A model generated the notes under the pieces. It was not told the DNA's origin, ran no database searches, and saw only the letters and a list, made by a program, of their open reading frames with translations. This document shows, one piece after another, positions 1 to 9,169 of a DNA stretch of 64,000 bases. Origin of the DNA: Verrucomicrobiota bacterium (GTDB lineage: Bacteria; Verrucomicrobiota; Verrucomicrobiia; Opitutales; Opitutaceae). Within the stretch, counting starts at the first letter, position 1; each line of letters starts with the position of its first letter. The stretch spans positions 1-64,000 of the forward strand of contig JAQGOP010000011.1 in the NCBI GenBank assembly GCA_028293545.1, given 5' to 3'. Both the position numbers and the translations under genes were made by a program.

Positions 1-118
1 GGCCCTTCGCGAGCGCGGGGAGCTTGGCGCCGCCGAAGAGCAGCATGATGATGACCAGAATGATGATCAGCTCGGGAGCGCCGAGGCCGAAAATACCGGC
101 GAGCAGGAGGGAGGACAT
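1..118 (-). CDS. tatA: TatA/TatE twin-arginine translocase subunit (partial, N-terminus)
   Basis: The reverse strand from 118 starts MSSLLLAG and reads through a GAPELIIIL segment and one hydrophobic helix to LLFGGAKLPALAKG, where the window ends. A short N-terminus, a single membrane helix and an amphipathic helix opening with FGGAKLP are the hallmarks of TatA/TatE, the pore-forming subunit of the twin-arginine translocase in the inner membrane. About 39 residues are present; the charged tail lies outside. It starts 49 bases after the end of rpoD on the same strand, so it may be the last gene of a dnaG-rpoD-tatA transcript. Its partner tatC lies some 54 kb away at 54101. Confidence 0.85.
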   Translation of the reverse strand, partial: MSSLLLAGIFGLGAPELIIILVIIMLLFGGAKLPALAKG

Positions 119-167
119 GGGCGGGACGTTAGTTTGGGCGGAAGACGAGTAAAGGACCAAAGCGGTC

Positions 168-2000
<1,833 letters not shown>

Positions 2001-2027
2001 AGAAATGGAAATGGTCTCTACTAAAGG

Positions 2028-3890
2028 CTAAACCGCTACGGGCAATTGTAGCGGTTGGCGGAGCTGGCGTTGTATTTCTGAACGTTCTTTTAAGAGTGAA
2101 ATTGGGTCAGAATTACTGTCCGCACCGTGGTTGGCTAAAGCAAGTTCTATTTGCCTCAGCCGCGGCTCGAGCGCCCGCAGGCACAGGTTCCGCAGGCCTT
2201 CATTGGCCACTTTCACGGGATCGTCAATCGCCGGGCGGTCGAAGAGCAGCGAAGCGGCAAGCGTCTTCTCCTCAGGAGTTTCGAGCAGGTCCTCGAGATG
2301 CCCCCGGCCCGGCCACGTGTCGTGCTCGAATTCACCGAGGAAGCGGTTGAGCAAGACGCCGGCGGGATGCGCGATGTCGATCCAGTCGTGCGGGAGCGCG
2401 GAGGCGAGCACCTTGCCGAGCGATTCAAAGTGGAGGCACAGCATCAATAAATCGTGCTCGGGCGTTTTTCCCGCCGGCGACGGCGGCTGGGGCGCAGGCG
2501 CCGCCGCGGCGTGGGCCGGGCGTCCGGCGGACTGTCGCGCCTGCTTGGAAAGCAACGTCTGGAAATCGCGCTGCAGCGCGCCCGCCGCGAGGCGAAGGTG
2601 CCCGGCGGCTTCGGCGATGAACTCCGAGCGCGCGACTTCGCCTTCGGCTGCGGCGATGAGCTCGAGCACTGACTGGCCGGCGCGCGATTTCGTTTCCGCG
2701 GACGCGGCCGCGGGATCCGGCAGGAGCGAACGGCACGCGAAACCCATCGCGGACAGCGCGCCGTGGCGGACCTCTTCGTATGCGGCGAGCCCGCGTTCGC
2801 GAAAGAGCGAGTCGGGATCGTCGCCTTTGGCGAGGACGAGGAATCTCACCTCGAGCCCGGCTTTCAACGCCATGGGCAGGAAGCGCATCGCGGCTTTTTG
2901 GCCCGCGCTGTCGCCGTCGAGGAAACATTCCACCTGCGTGTGATACCGCCGCAGCAACACCAGTTGTTGCTCGGTGATCGAGGTGCCCTGCGGTGCGATC
3001 GCCGATTTCAGGCCGACGCTCCAGCAACGCAGCGCGTCGAGCTGGCCCTCGACCATCACGAACGGGCGGCCCTCGCCGACCGCGGTGCGGGCGCGGTCGA
3101 GGTTGAAGAGCAGGTTGCCCTTCGTGAAAATCGGCGTCTCCGGCGAGTTCACGTACTTGGCCTCGCGCGCGGGATCGTCCTCGGGCGTGAGCTCCGTCTG
3201 GCGGGCCGTGAACGCGACGATGCGGGCCTGGTGGTCGCGGATCGGAATCATCAGTCGCCCGCGAAAACGCGGCTTGAGCGAACCGAGCGTGATCATGGCG
3301 CCGTCGCGGACAAAAAAGAGCCCGCACTGGCGAATCGCCTCCTCGGAAAATTTCCGTTTCAGCAGCAGCGCGCCCAGGCCTTCGTCGGCGGTGGCGGCGA
3401 CGCCGATTTTGAATTCGTCGGCCAGCTCCAGGGTGAAGCGTCGCTGGGTCGTCCAGTATGCGCGGATGAAATCGCCGGCGGGGGTCGCGGCCTTGAAGGC
3501 TTGGTGGAAATGCTCGGCTGCGAGTTCGTGGATCTCGAAAATTTCCTGCCGCAGCGAGCGCTCCTCGCGGCTTGGCCCGCCGGAGCCTTCCTCGTATTCG
3601 ATCACGATGTTGAAGCGCTGGCCGAGCGCCTCGACGGCCTCGGTAAAACCGAGTTGTTCGGTTTCGCGAACGAAGGAAATGATGTCGCCGGCCTTGCCGC
3701 ATCCGAAGCATTTGTAGAACCCCTTGTCGGCGTCGACGTTGAACGACGGGGTTTTCTCGTTGTGAAACGGGCAGAGGCCCTTGAGCCGGCCCGCGCCGGC
3801 TTTTTTCAAGGTCACCACGCGCGACACGACGTCGGCGAGGTTCACGCGCAACTTGAGATCGCGGACGCAGGTGGGCTTGATGGCGGGCAT
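2028..3890 (-). CDS. dnaG: DNA primase DnaG
   Basis: DnaG makes the RNA primers for replication. The 620-residue product has an N-terminal CHC2 zinc finger (C40, H43, C61, C64 in CPFHNEKTPSF and CFGCGKAGD). It also has the RNA-polymerase-like core (RGRLMIPIRDH, about 210) and a Toprim domain with VEGQLD (E281) and the acidic DGD at 325-327. The Toprim motif reads VEGQLD rather than the common VEGYMD, keeping both acidic residues. The C-terminal 170 residues, after an Ala/Pro-rich linker near 460-480, should be the DnaB helicase-binding region. The ATG at 3890 starts the protein at the expected place before the zinc finger. The gene is first in a probable operon with rpoD. Confidence 0.96.
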   Translation of the reverse strand: MPAIKPTCVRDLKLRVNLADVVSRVVTLKKAGAGRLKGLCPFHNEKTPSFNVDADKGFYKCFGCGKAGDIISFVRETEQLGFTEAVEALGQRFNIVIEYEEGSGGPSREERSLRQEIFEIHELAAEHFHQAFKAATPAGDFIRAYWTTQRRFTLELADEFKIGVAATADEGLGALLLKRKFSEEAIRQCGLFFVRDGAMITLGSLKPRFRGRLMIPIRDHQARIVAFTARQTELTPEDDPAREAKYVNSPETPIFTKGNLLFNLDRARTAVGEGRPFVMVEGQLDALRCWSVGLKSAIAPQGTSITEQQLVLLRRYHTQVECFLDGDSAGQKAAMRFLPMALKAGLEVRFLVLAKGDDPDSLFRERGLAAYEEVRHGALSAMGFACRSLLPDPAAASAETKSRAGQSVLELIAAAEGEVARSEFIAEAAGHLRLAAGALQRDFQTLLSKQARQSAGRPAHAAAAPAPQPPSPAGKTPEHDLLMLCLHFESLGKVLASALPHDWIDIAHPAGVLLNRFLGEFEHDTWPGRGHLEDLLETPEEKTLAASLLFDRPAIDDPVKVANEGLRNLCLRALEPRLRQIELALANHGADSNSDPISLLKERSEIQRQLRQPLQLPVAV

Positions 3891-4002
3891 GGGCAGCGTC
3901 GACGGTGGCGCGAGAAGAATGCACTTTCAACCCACCGGGGAGGCTGTCAAGTTTCGCGGCTCGCCGAGGAAACATTACCGGGTTTTGGGCGACATATAAC
4001 AC

Positions 4003-5043
4003 ATGCGCTTTCCTTTTTTGACGCTGCTCCTGGGTGCGATTTTCGCCGCCTCCGCCTTGCGCGGGGCCGAAGTGGCCGTGCCGCGCACGCCTTCGAACGA
4101 GCCGGTGCTGCAGGCGCAGCTGACGGCGTTCGATGACGAGACCTACAATCACGACGTCGAGGCGCTGATTGCGCGGTTTGAGGCGACCTCCGGCAAGAAA
4201 CTGGTGCCGGGCGTGAAGAAAAAAGCCGGGTTGAAAATCTACACCGATTCGGGCCCGGGCATGGCGACGCCGGTGCCATTGGTAAAAGCCGTGATCGCGG
4301 CCTTGGAAAAGCGGGGCTTCGAAAAGAAGAACATTTTCCTCGTCGGGCTGAACCAGCTGCGGCTGCGGATGACGGGTTACCTGCCTTCGCTGGTGACGGG
4401 CGAGACTCCGTTCAAGGGCCACCCGGTGTTTGTGCTCGAGTCGGGCAAGTTCTATGACCCCGTCTGGTTTTACGACAGCCCGCTCCCGCAGCGTTTCGAC
4501 CCGATCCTCGCGGAGCAGCAGACCAAGGATTTCCCGAACAACTCGACGAAGGACGAGGACCGCAAGAGCTTCCTCGCCACGCCGCTGTTCCTGGATGCGG
4601 ATTTCTGGATCAACCTCCCGGTTTATACGGACCATCCGATGCTCGGCGTGAACGGAGCGCTCGTGAACGCGACGCTCTGGAACGCGTCGAACACCGGCCG
4701 TTTCTTCCGCTCGCCCGCGAACGCCCCGGCGGCGGTGGCGGAGATGAGTGCGATCCCCGAATTGCGGCAGACGTGGATGTTCACGCTCGTGAGCCTCGAG
4801 CACTACCAATTCATCGGCGGGCCTTATTTCAATTCACTCTATTCCGCGTCCGAGCCGCTGCTATGGCTGAGCACGGACCCCGTGATGCTCGACGCGTTGA
4901 TGCGCAGCCGGATCAACGGCCTGCGGAAACAATCGGGCTTCGAGCCGATCTCGGAGGAAATCCGGACGCTGGAGTTTGCCGAGACGCTGGGCGTGGGCTC
5001 GACGCACATCTCGTCCGCGAGATTCATCCCGGTCGTGCAATAA
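4003..5043 (+). CDS. secreted DUF362-like protein
   Basis: This 346-residue protein begins with a clear signal peptide (MRFPFLTLLLGAIFAASALRG, cleavage probably after ALRGA). The mature part has an alpha/beta look, with KAGLKIYTDSGPGMATP, a stretch on choosing an index (VKAVIAALEKRGF) and FWINLPVYTDHPMLGVNGAL. These resemble the DUF362 family of unknown function, whose members often act near redox or metal enzymes; this assignment is made by eye. No cysteine cluster for an iron-sulphur centre is visible. It is transcribed divergently from dnaG and precedes nuoA by 45 bases. Secretion is well supported; the function is not. Confidence 0.6.
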   Translation: MRFPFLTLLLGAIFAASALRGAEVAVPRTPSNEPVLQAQLTAFDDETYNHDVEALIARFEATSGKKLVPGVKKKAGLKIYTDSGPGMATPVPLVKAVIAALEKRGFEKKNIFLVGLNQLRLRMTGYLPSLVTGETPFKGHPVFVLESGKFYDPVWFYDSPLPQRFDPILAEQQTKDFPNNSTKDEDRKSFLATPLFLDADFWINLPVYTDHPMLGVNGALVNATLWNASNTGRFFRSPANAPAAVAEMSAIPELRQTWMFTLVSLEHYQFIGGPYFNSLYSASEPLLWLSTDPVMLDALMRSRINGLRKQSGFEPISEEIRTLEFAETLGVGSTHISSARFIPVVQ

Positions 5044-5088
5044 ACCGCTTGTCAGCGCCGCTCCGCTCCGCCCAATTCAAGCGACGAC

Positions 5089-5463
5089 ATGACTTCCGCT
5101 GCGTATCTCCCATTCCTGATCCAAGCGCTGCTGGCCGGCGGCATCACGGCGGTGATCATCGGGGCGAGTCATTTATTGGGGCAGCGCGCGAAGGGCGGCA
5201 AGATCAAGGACTCAGCCTACGAGTGCGGCGTCCCAGCCGAGGGCGTGGTGCATACGCGGTTCTCGGTGAAATTTTTCCTTACCGCGCTGCTGTTCATGTT
5301 GTTCGACCTCGAGATCGTGATCCTGGTGCCGTGGACGTTTATCTACCGGGAATTTCTCGCGCAGGGCATTCCGATTGTCGGCCCCATCATGTTTTTCATT
5401 GGCGTGCTCGTGCTCGGCTTGGTTTACGAAATGAAGAAGGGCGCGCTCGAGTGGGAAAAATAA
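5089..5463 (+). CDS. nuoA: NADH-quinone oxidoreductase subunit A
   Basis: NuoA is a small membrane subunit of respiratory complex I, near the quinone site. The 124 residues have three hydrophobic helices. The conserved cytoplasmic loop contains YECGVPAEG followed by RFSVKFFLTALLFMLFDLE, including the cysteine and acidic residues typical of the family. The length is normal. The gene stands alone: the genes on either side are a DUF362-like protein and a PTS/diadenylate cyclase fusion, with no nuoB following. The rest of complex I must therefore be encoded elsewhere, or this is a second copy. Confidence 0.93.
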   Translation: MTSAAYLPFLIQALLAGGITAVIIGASHLLGQRAKGGKIKDSAYECGVPAEGVVHTRFSVKFFLTALLFMLFDLEIVILVPWTFIYREFLAQGIPIVGPIMFFIGVLVLGLVYEMKKGALEWEK

Positions 5464-5508
5464 TCCCGGGCTGAACCGCCCCGGTTGCCGCCAAGAAACC
5501 CCCCTCGC

Positions 5509-6852
5509 ATGCGGCTCGATCGTATCATTTCCCGCAGTCGGATCATCGACCTGCGGAGCTTGGACCTCGAGGGAGCGCTCCAGGAACTGCTCGCCGTTTC
5601 CGTCGAACGCTTTCCCGACCTGAAGCCGGAGGCGCTGCTCAAGGGCCTGCTGGCACGCGAGAGCACGATGACGACCTACCTCGGCCTCGGTGTCGCGCTC
5701 CCGCACGTGCGCGTGAAGATGCGGCGCCGTTACGTGCTCGCGATCGGGCGCAGCCGCGTGGGCGTTCGCCACGACGGCGCGGTTGGCGATGAACGCGTGC
5801 ACCTCATCGTGATGCTGATCGCCGGGGAAAATGCGCGCGATTACCTGCAGGTACTCGCGTCGATTGCGCAGCAGGTGAAGGAACCCGAGCTGGTCGACAA
5901 ACTCGTCAACGCGCCCGACCTCGACGCGCTGCACGAACGGCTCATCGGTGGTTTCGGCGGCATCCGGCCGGTGCAGACCCAGCAGAATCGCGTCAATCGG
6001 CTGATGTTTCGCGAAGCGGAACGCGTGGCGCGCGGAGCGGATTGCGGGGCGATCATGGTTTTTGGCGACACGTTTGTCGGCGGCATCGAATCGGGCACGG
6101 TGCGCTCGAAGTTGAAGACGATCCTCGTCACGCGAAACCCGATCGAGCCGACCGAGGATCATAATTCCTTCGCGGAAACCATCCAGGTCCGGTCGTTTTC
6201 GAGCCATCGTCTCGCCCAGTTGCGGAGCGCGATGCTGGTGGCGCTGACGCGCGGGATCATCGTTTTCACCGATCGCATCTGTTGCGTCGGCGGCACCACG
6301 GGCAGCAACCAGTTCGATACGCTCGTGGTCGTCGACGTGGAGCGGGAGTTCCAAACCCTGCTGACCGGCCAGACGGCGGACCTCCTGCCCGAGGATGTGA
6401 AGCCGGAGGTGCTGGAGCGGGTGATCGCGGTGGCGACGGAGTTGGCGGTGGAAGGTCGCGAAGGACGCTCGGTGGGATGCCTCTTTGTGGTCGGGGACAT
6501 CGACAAGGTGGAATCGTTCACCAAGCCGCTCGTGCTCAATCCGTTCTTTGGGTACAAGGAAGAGGACCGAAACATCTTGAATCCTTTCATGGATGAAACG
6601 GTGAAGGAATTTTCCTCGATCGACGGGGCGTTTGTGATCCGCGGGGACGGTGTCGTGGCCTCCGCCGGCAGCCTGATCCAGGCGACGGACAGCGATCATG
6701 CGTTGCCGAGCGGGTTGGGCAGCCGTCATGCAGCCGCTGCGGCTATCAGCGTGGCGGCCAATTGCATAGCGATCGTAGTGTCGTCGAGCACGGGCCAGGT
6801 AACGCTGTTTCGGCGCGGGGTGATGCTGCCGCTGACGGAAAAACGGCGCTGA
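5509..6852 (+). CDS. PTS EIIA-like / diadenylate cyclase (DisA_N) fusion protein
   Basis: The 447-residue product joins two signalling modules. Residues 1-150 look like a PTS fructose/mannitol EIIA domain, with GVALPHVR carrying the phosphorylatable histidine (H66). Residues 170-330 look like the pyruvate-kinase C-terminal-like domain seen in archaeal DacZ cyclases (ADCGAIMVFGD, CCVGGTTGSNQFD). Residues 365-440 are a DisA_N diadenylate cyclase core, with DGA at 372-374 and GSRHA at 404-408. These cyclases make c-di-AMP from two ATP. The usual RHR motif reads RHA, so activity needs testing. There is no membrane segment, unlike CdaA. The ATG at 5509 is preferred over a TTG at 5485 because it is the first ATG and is close to the domain start. 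Confidence 0.8.
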   Translation: MRLDRIISRSRIIDLRSLDLEGALQELLAVSVERFPDLKPEALLKGLLARESTMTTYLGLGVALPHVRVKMRRRYVLAIGRSRVGVRHDGAVGDERVHLIVMLIAGENARDYLQVLASIAQQVKEPELVDKLVNAPDLDALHERLIGGFGGIRPVQTQQNRVNRLMFREAERVARGADCGAIMVFGDTFVGGIESGTVRSKLKTILVTRNPIEPTEDHNSFAETIQVRSFSSHRLAQLRSAMLVALTRGIIVFTDRICCVGGTTGSNQFDTLVVVDVEREFQTLLTGQTADLLPEDVKPEVLERVIAVATELAVEGREGRSVGCLFVVGDIDKVESFTKPLVLNPFFGYKEEDRNILNPFMDETVKEFSSIDGAFVIRGDGVVASAGSLIQATDSDHALPSGLGSRHAAAAAISVAANCIAIVVSSSTGQVTLFRRGVMLPLTEKRR

Positions 6853-6887
6853 GCCCGCACGGACGGTTGCTGGGGAAGAGGTGAAAG

Positions 6888-6960
6888 AGGGGAGTTGAAA
6901 GTGGGCGGGAAAAGCCGGTCCGGGGCTTTCAACCTTCAATTTTCCCCATTCAACTCGGGC
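6888..6960. repeat. imperfect inverted repeat upstream of rpmG
   Basis: The segment around 6890-6912 (gagttgaaagtgggcggga) is matched in inverted form by ttttccccattcaactc at about 6941-6957. It could form a hairpin in the leader or between the cyclase gene and rpmG. No T-tract follows, so it is not a convincing terminator. The role is unknown. Confidence 0.4.
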
Positions 6961-7031
6961 ATCTCCCCGCAGTTTGGAGTTGCAGAGAGGAGCGCTGGGC
7001 TGTCTTTAGACCCCTCAACCATTTAAAAATC

Positions 7032-7196
7032 ATGAACGAAGTTGTCACCCTGGAATGCACCGAAGCCAAAAAAGAGGGCAAACCCGTCTCCCGCTATCTC
7101 ACGAAGCGGAATAAAAAGACCGTTACCGAGCGCATCGAGAAGAAGAAGTACAACCCCTTCCTCAAGCGCCACACGCTGCACAAAGAGATCAAGTAA
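7032..7196 (+). CDS. rpmG: 50S ribosomal protein L33, zinc-free type
   Basis: This short reading frame encodes 54 residues beginning [18 protein letters not shown] and containing [12 protein letters not shown] and [18 protein letters not shown]. That matches bacterial L33 of the large ribosomal subunit, including the [13 protein letters not shown] ending. Only one cysteine remains (C9) and the second CxxC pair is absent, so this is the C-minus form that does not bind zinc. In bacteria with both forms, the C-minus paralogue serves under zinc limitation; whether a C-plus copy exists here is unknown. A strong terminator follows 25 bases downstream, so the gene is probably monocistronic. Confidence 0.93.
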   Translation: MNEVVTLECTEAKKEGKPVSRYLTKRNKKTVTERIEKKKYNPFLKRHTLHKEIK

Positions 7197-7221
7197 GGTC
7201 TCGTTTGCCGCCAATCCTTCA

Positions 7222-7248
7222 GCCGGTCCGTTTGGACCGGCTTTTTTT
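7222..7248 (+). terminator. intrinsic terminator of rpmG
   Basis: An 8-bp perfect GC-rich stem (gccggtcc pairing with ggaccggc) closes a gttt loop and is followed by seven T residues. It lies 25 bases after the rpmG stop codon. Confidence 0.92.
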
Positions 7249-7267
7249 GTGGGCCAAGGGCCTGCCA

Positions 7268-7300
7268 ATTTCGGATCGCGGATTTCGGATTGCGGATCGG
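7268..7300. repeat. dispersed repeat, family A
   Basis: A copy of the ttcggatcgcggatttcgg / attgcggatcgg motif that recurs at 11317, 37760, 43463, 45579, 45699, 46182, 50821 (inside valS) and 61071. It sits in a 160-base gene-free stretch between the rpmG terminator and the end of the small membrane gene at 7409. Nothing else is recognisable in that stretch. Confidence 0.75.
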
Positions 7301-7408
7301 TCGGACAAAACACGCTTGCCGCTATTCGTTGAGCCGCAGGGTTAGATTAGGCGTTCGGCGGCAGGCCTCCGGTGGATCGATTTTCCGCCATCCGGAATTT
7401 GGCCTGCG

Positions 7409-7654
7409 CTACGTCCCGATGCTGAGCGGGCCCCAATCAAAGGCGACGTGGAGGCCGATCAGGATGATCGGGTAAAACAACGCGACGTAGCCGAGCCACA
7501 ATTTCTTCCGCGACAGGATCGGCACGCAGAGGAAGCACGCGACAAAAGCGACGGCCCAGATGTTGCCGACCACGTGGCCGTCATCCATCCAGTGCGACGC
7601 CACGTGGCACGCGGTGAGGGCGACGTAGGGTGAAAAAAACAAGACCCGCTTCAT
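7409..7654 (-). CDS. small integral membrane protein, unknown
   Basis: An 81-residue protein, MKRVLFFSPYVAL..., with two to three hydrophobic helices (about 5-15, 28-45 and 53-72) and a lysine/arginine-rich turn SRKKLW. It starts 6 bases after the stop of the preceding 84-residue gene, so the two are almost certainly co-transcribed downstream of the Mrp-type ATPase. No family was recognised. Confidence 0.6.
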   Translation of the reverse strand: MKRVLFFSPYVALTACHVASHWMDDGHVVGNIWAVAFVACFLCVPILSRKKLWLGYVALFYPIILIGLHVAFDWGPLSIGT

Positions 7655-7660
7655 GCGGGC

Positions 7661-7915
7661 CTACTTCTTCGCTTCGGACATCGGGGCGGCGCTATTGGCA
7701 GCCACCTGCTGTCGGCGCGCGGCACGCCAGCTCTCGCGATGCTTGCGGATCCAGTCGAGAAGCGCGCGCTCGAAACCGATATCGTAGCCAAGCCGCTCCG
7801 ACTCCAGCCATTTGTGCTTCAGGATTTCCTCCCGCTCTGCCAGGAATTCCTGGTAGAGGCTGGATTGTTTGACGAATTCCCGCGTGGTTGCGGGTTCTTG
7901 GGCACTGGAAGTCAT
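7661..7915 (-). CDS. small conserved soluble protein, unknown
   Basis: An 84-residue, mostly helical and charged protein. Its core, SLYQEFLAEREEILKHKWL then ERLGYDIGFERALLDWI, has the regular spacing of aromatic and acidic residues of a conserved small domain. Similar short segments occur in many Gram-negative proteins of unknown function, possibly in DUF4032-type proteins, but the link is from memory only. The gene lies between the mrp homologue (73 bases upstream) and a small membrane gene 6 bases downstream, all on the minus strand. Confidence 0.6.
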   Translation of the reverse strand: MTSSAQEPATTREFVKQSSLYQEFLAEREEILKHKWLESERLGYDIGFERALLDWIRKHRESWRAARRQQVAANSAAPMSEAKK

Positions 7916-7988
7916 GCAGCGGTTCGAGGCGGAAAACGATCAGAGCGAGGCGGCGAGTGGTGTCAATGCCTGCAATTTTCCCAAATTG

Positions 7989-9065
7989 TCACGCAGGAAG
8001 CACGCGCGGTTTGGTCAGGCGGTCAAGCAAGGTGTGGGCAATCGCCCGGAAGGTTTCGGCCGCGGGACTTTCGGGAGATTTCACCACGACCGGCATCCCG
8101 CTATCGCCGCCTTCGCGAATTTCCGAGAGCAGTGGCACCTGGCCCAGGAGCGTGGTGCCGAGTTTTTCAGCAGTGACGATGCCGCCGCCCGTGCCGAAGA
8201 GCGCGTGCTTCTGGCCGGCGGAATCGACGAACCAACTCATGTTTTCGGCGACGCCCAGCAGCGGGACATTGACCTTCTGGAACATCAGCCCGCCTTTGCG
8301 CGCGATGTTGGTCGCGGCGGCCTGCGGCGTGGTGACGAGAATGGCGCCGTCGAGCGGAAGTGTCTGGACGAGGGAAAGCTGGGCGTCACCGGTGCCAGGC
8401 GGCAGGTCCACGAGCAGCACGTCGAGTTCGCCCCATTTCACATTTTGGACGAATTGCTGAATCGTCTTCATGATCATCGGGCCGCGCCAGACCACCGGCG
8501 TGTTCTCGTCGACGAGGAAACCCATGCTCATCACCTTCACGCCGTGGCGTTCCATCGGGACGAGGAAATCGCCGTCGACTTCCGGGCGGCCCTGCAGGCC
8601 CATCATCAGCGGCACACTGGGGCCGTAGATATCGCAGTCCATAAGCCCGACCCGGCCGGGACGTTCGCGCTTGGTCAAGATTTGGGCGAGTGCGCAGGCC
8701 AGGTTGACGGCGAACGTGCTTTTGCCGACGCCGCCTTTGCCGGAGGCGATCGCGACCGAGTGGGCGATGCCTTTCGGGGCGGCGGCGTTGCCGCCGAGAT
8801 TTCCGCCGGCGGCGGGGGTCTTCGCGGCACTGACGGCGATGTCGATGATGGTTTCCTTCACACCCGGCATGGCGCGAAGGCATTTATCGACCTCGGTTTT
8901 GACGTAGAGCGGGATCTTGGGATCGCTGGTGGTGATCGCGAGCGAGACCTTGGCGGTGCCGTCGACGAACGCGGCGCTGCGGACTAATCCGAACGAGACG
9001 ATGTCGCGGCTGAAGCCGGGATACTTCACTTGCTTGAGCTGTTCTTTGATGTCGTCGGAAGTCAC
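7989..9065 (-). CDS. Mrp/NBP35-family P-loop ATPase (iron-sulphur carrier-like)
   Basis: Mrp/ApbC proteins bind and deliver iron-sulphur clusters. The 358 residues start with a DUF59/MIP18-like domain (1-85), then a linker, then the ATPase domain with the deviant Walker A GKGGVGKST (109-117), MDCDIYGPS, GLMDCD and VDLPPGTGDAQLS motifs. The ATPase family call is firm. The CxxC pair expected after ENMSWF, which ligates the bridging cluster in characterised Mrp proteins, is absent: the sequence reads ENMSWFVDSAGQKHALFG. The cluster-carrier role is therefore uncertain for this copy. Two small genes follow on the same strand. Confidence 0.9.
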   Translation of the reverse strand: MTSDDIKEQLKQVKYPGFSRDIVSFGLVRSAAFVDGTAKVSLAITTSDPKIPLYVKTEVDKCLRAMPGVKETIIDIAVSAAKTPAAGGNLGGNAAAPKGIAHSVAIASGKGGVGKSTFAVNLACALAQILTKRERPGRVGLMDCDIYGPSVPLMMGLQGRPEVDGDFLVPMERHGVKVMSMGFLVDENTPVVWRGPMIMKTIQQFVQNVKWGELDVLLVDLPPGTGDAQLSLVQTLPLDGAILVTTPQAAATNIARKGGLMFQKVNVPLLGVAENMSWFVDSAGQKHALFGTGGGIVTAEKLGTTLLGQVPLLSEIREGGDSGMPVVVKSPESPAAETFRAIAHTLLDRLTKPRVLPA

Positions 9066-9169
9066 GGTTGATAAAATTTCGAGCGGAAGGGAAATAAAGT
9101 TGTTATGCGCGGTCGGGGTGTAAATAGAAATGCCCGAAGCTCTCGCACCTTTAAGTCATACTTTCTCCC

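Noticed and set aside
2763-4136. 457-codon plus-strand frame opposite dnaG
   Set aside because: A shadow of dnaG; no domain and atypical composition.
2425-4809. 794-codon minus-strand frame across dnaG and the DUF362-like gene
   Set aside because: Arg/His/Pro/Ala-rich translation, no motif, and it overlaps two well-supported genes in other frames.
5212-6939. 575-codon minus-strand frame opposite nuoA and the cyclase fusion
   Set aside because: Basic, His/Arg-rich shadow; the plus-strand genes are clearly real.
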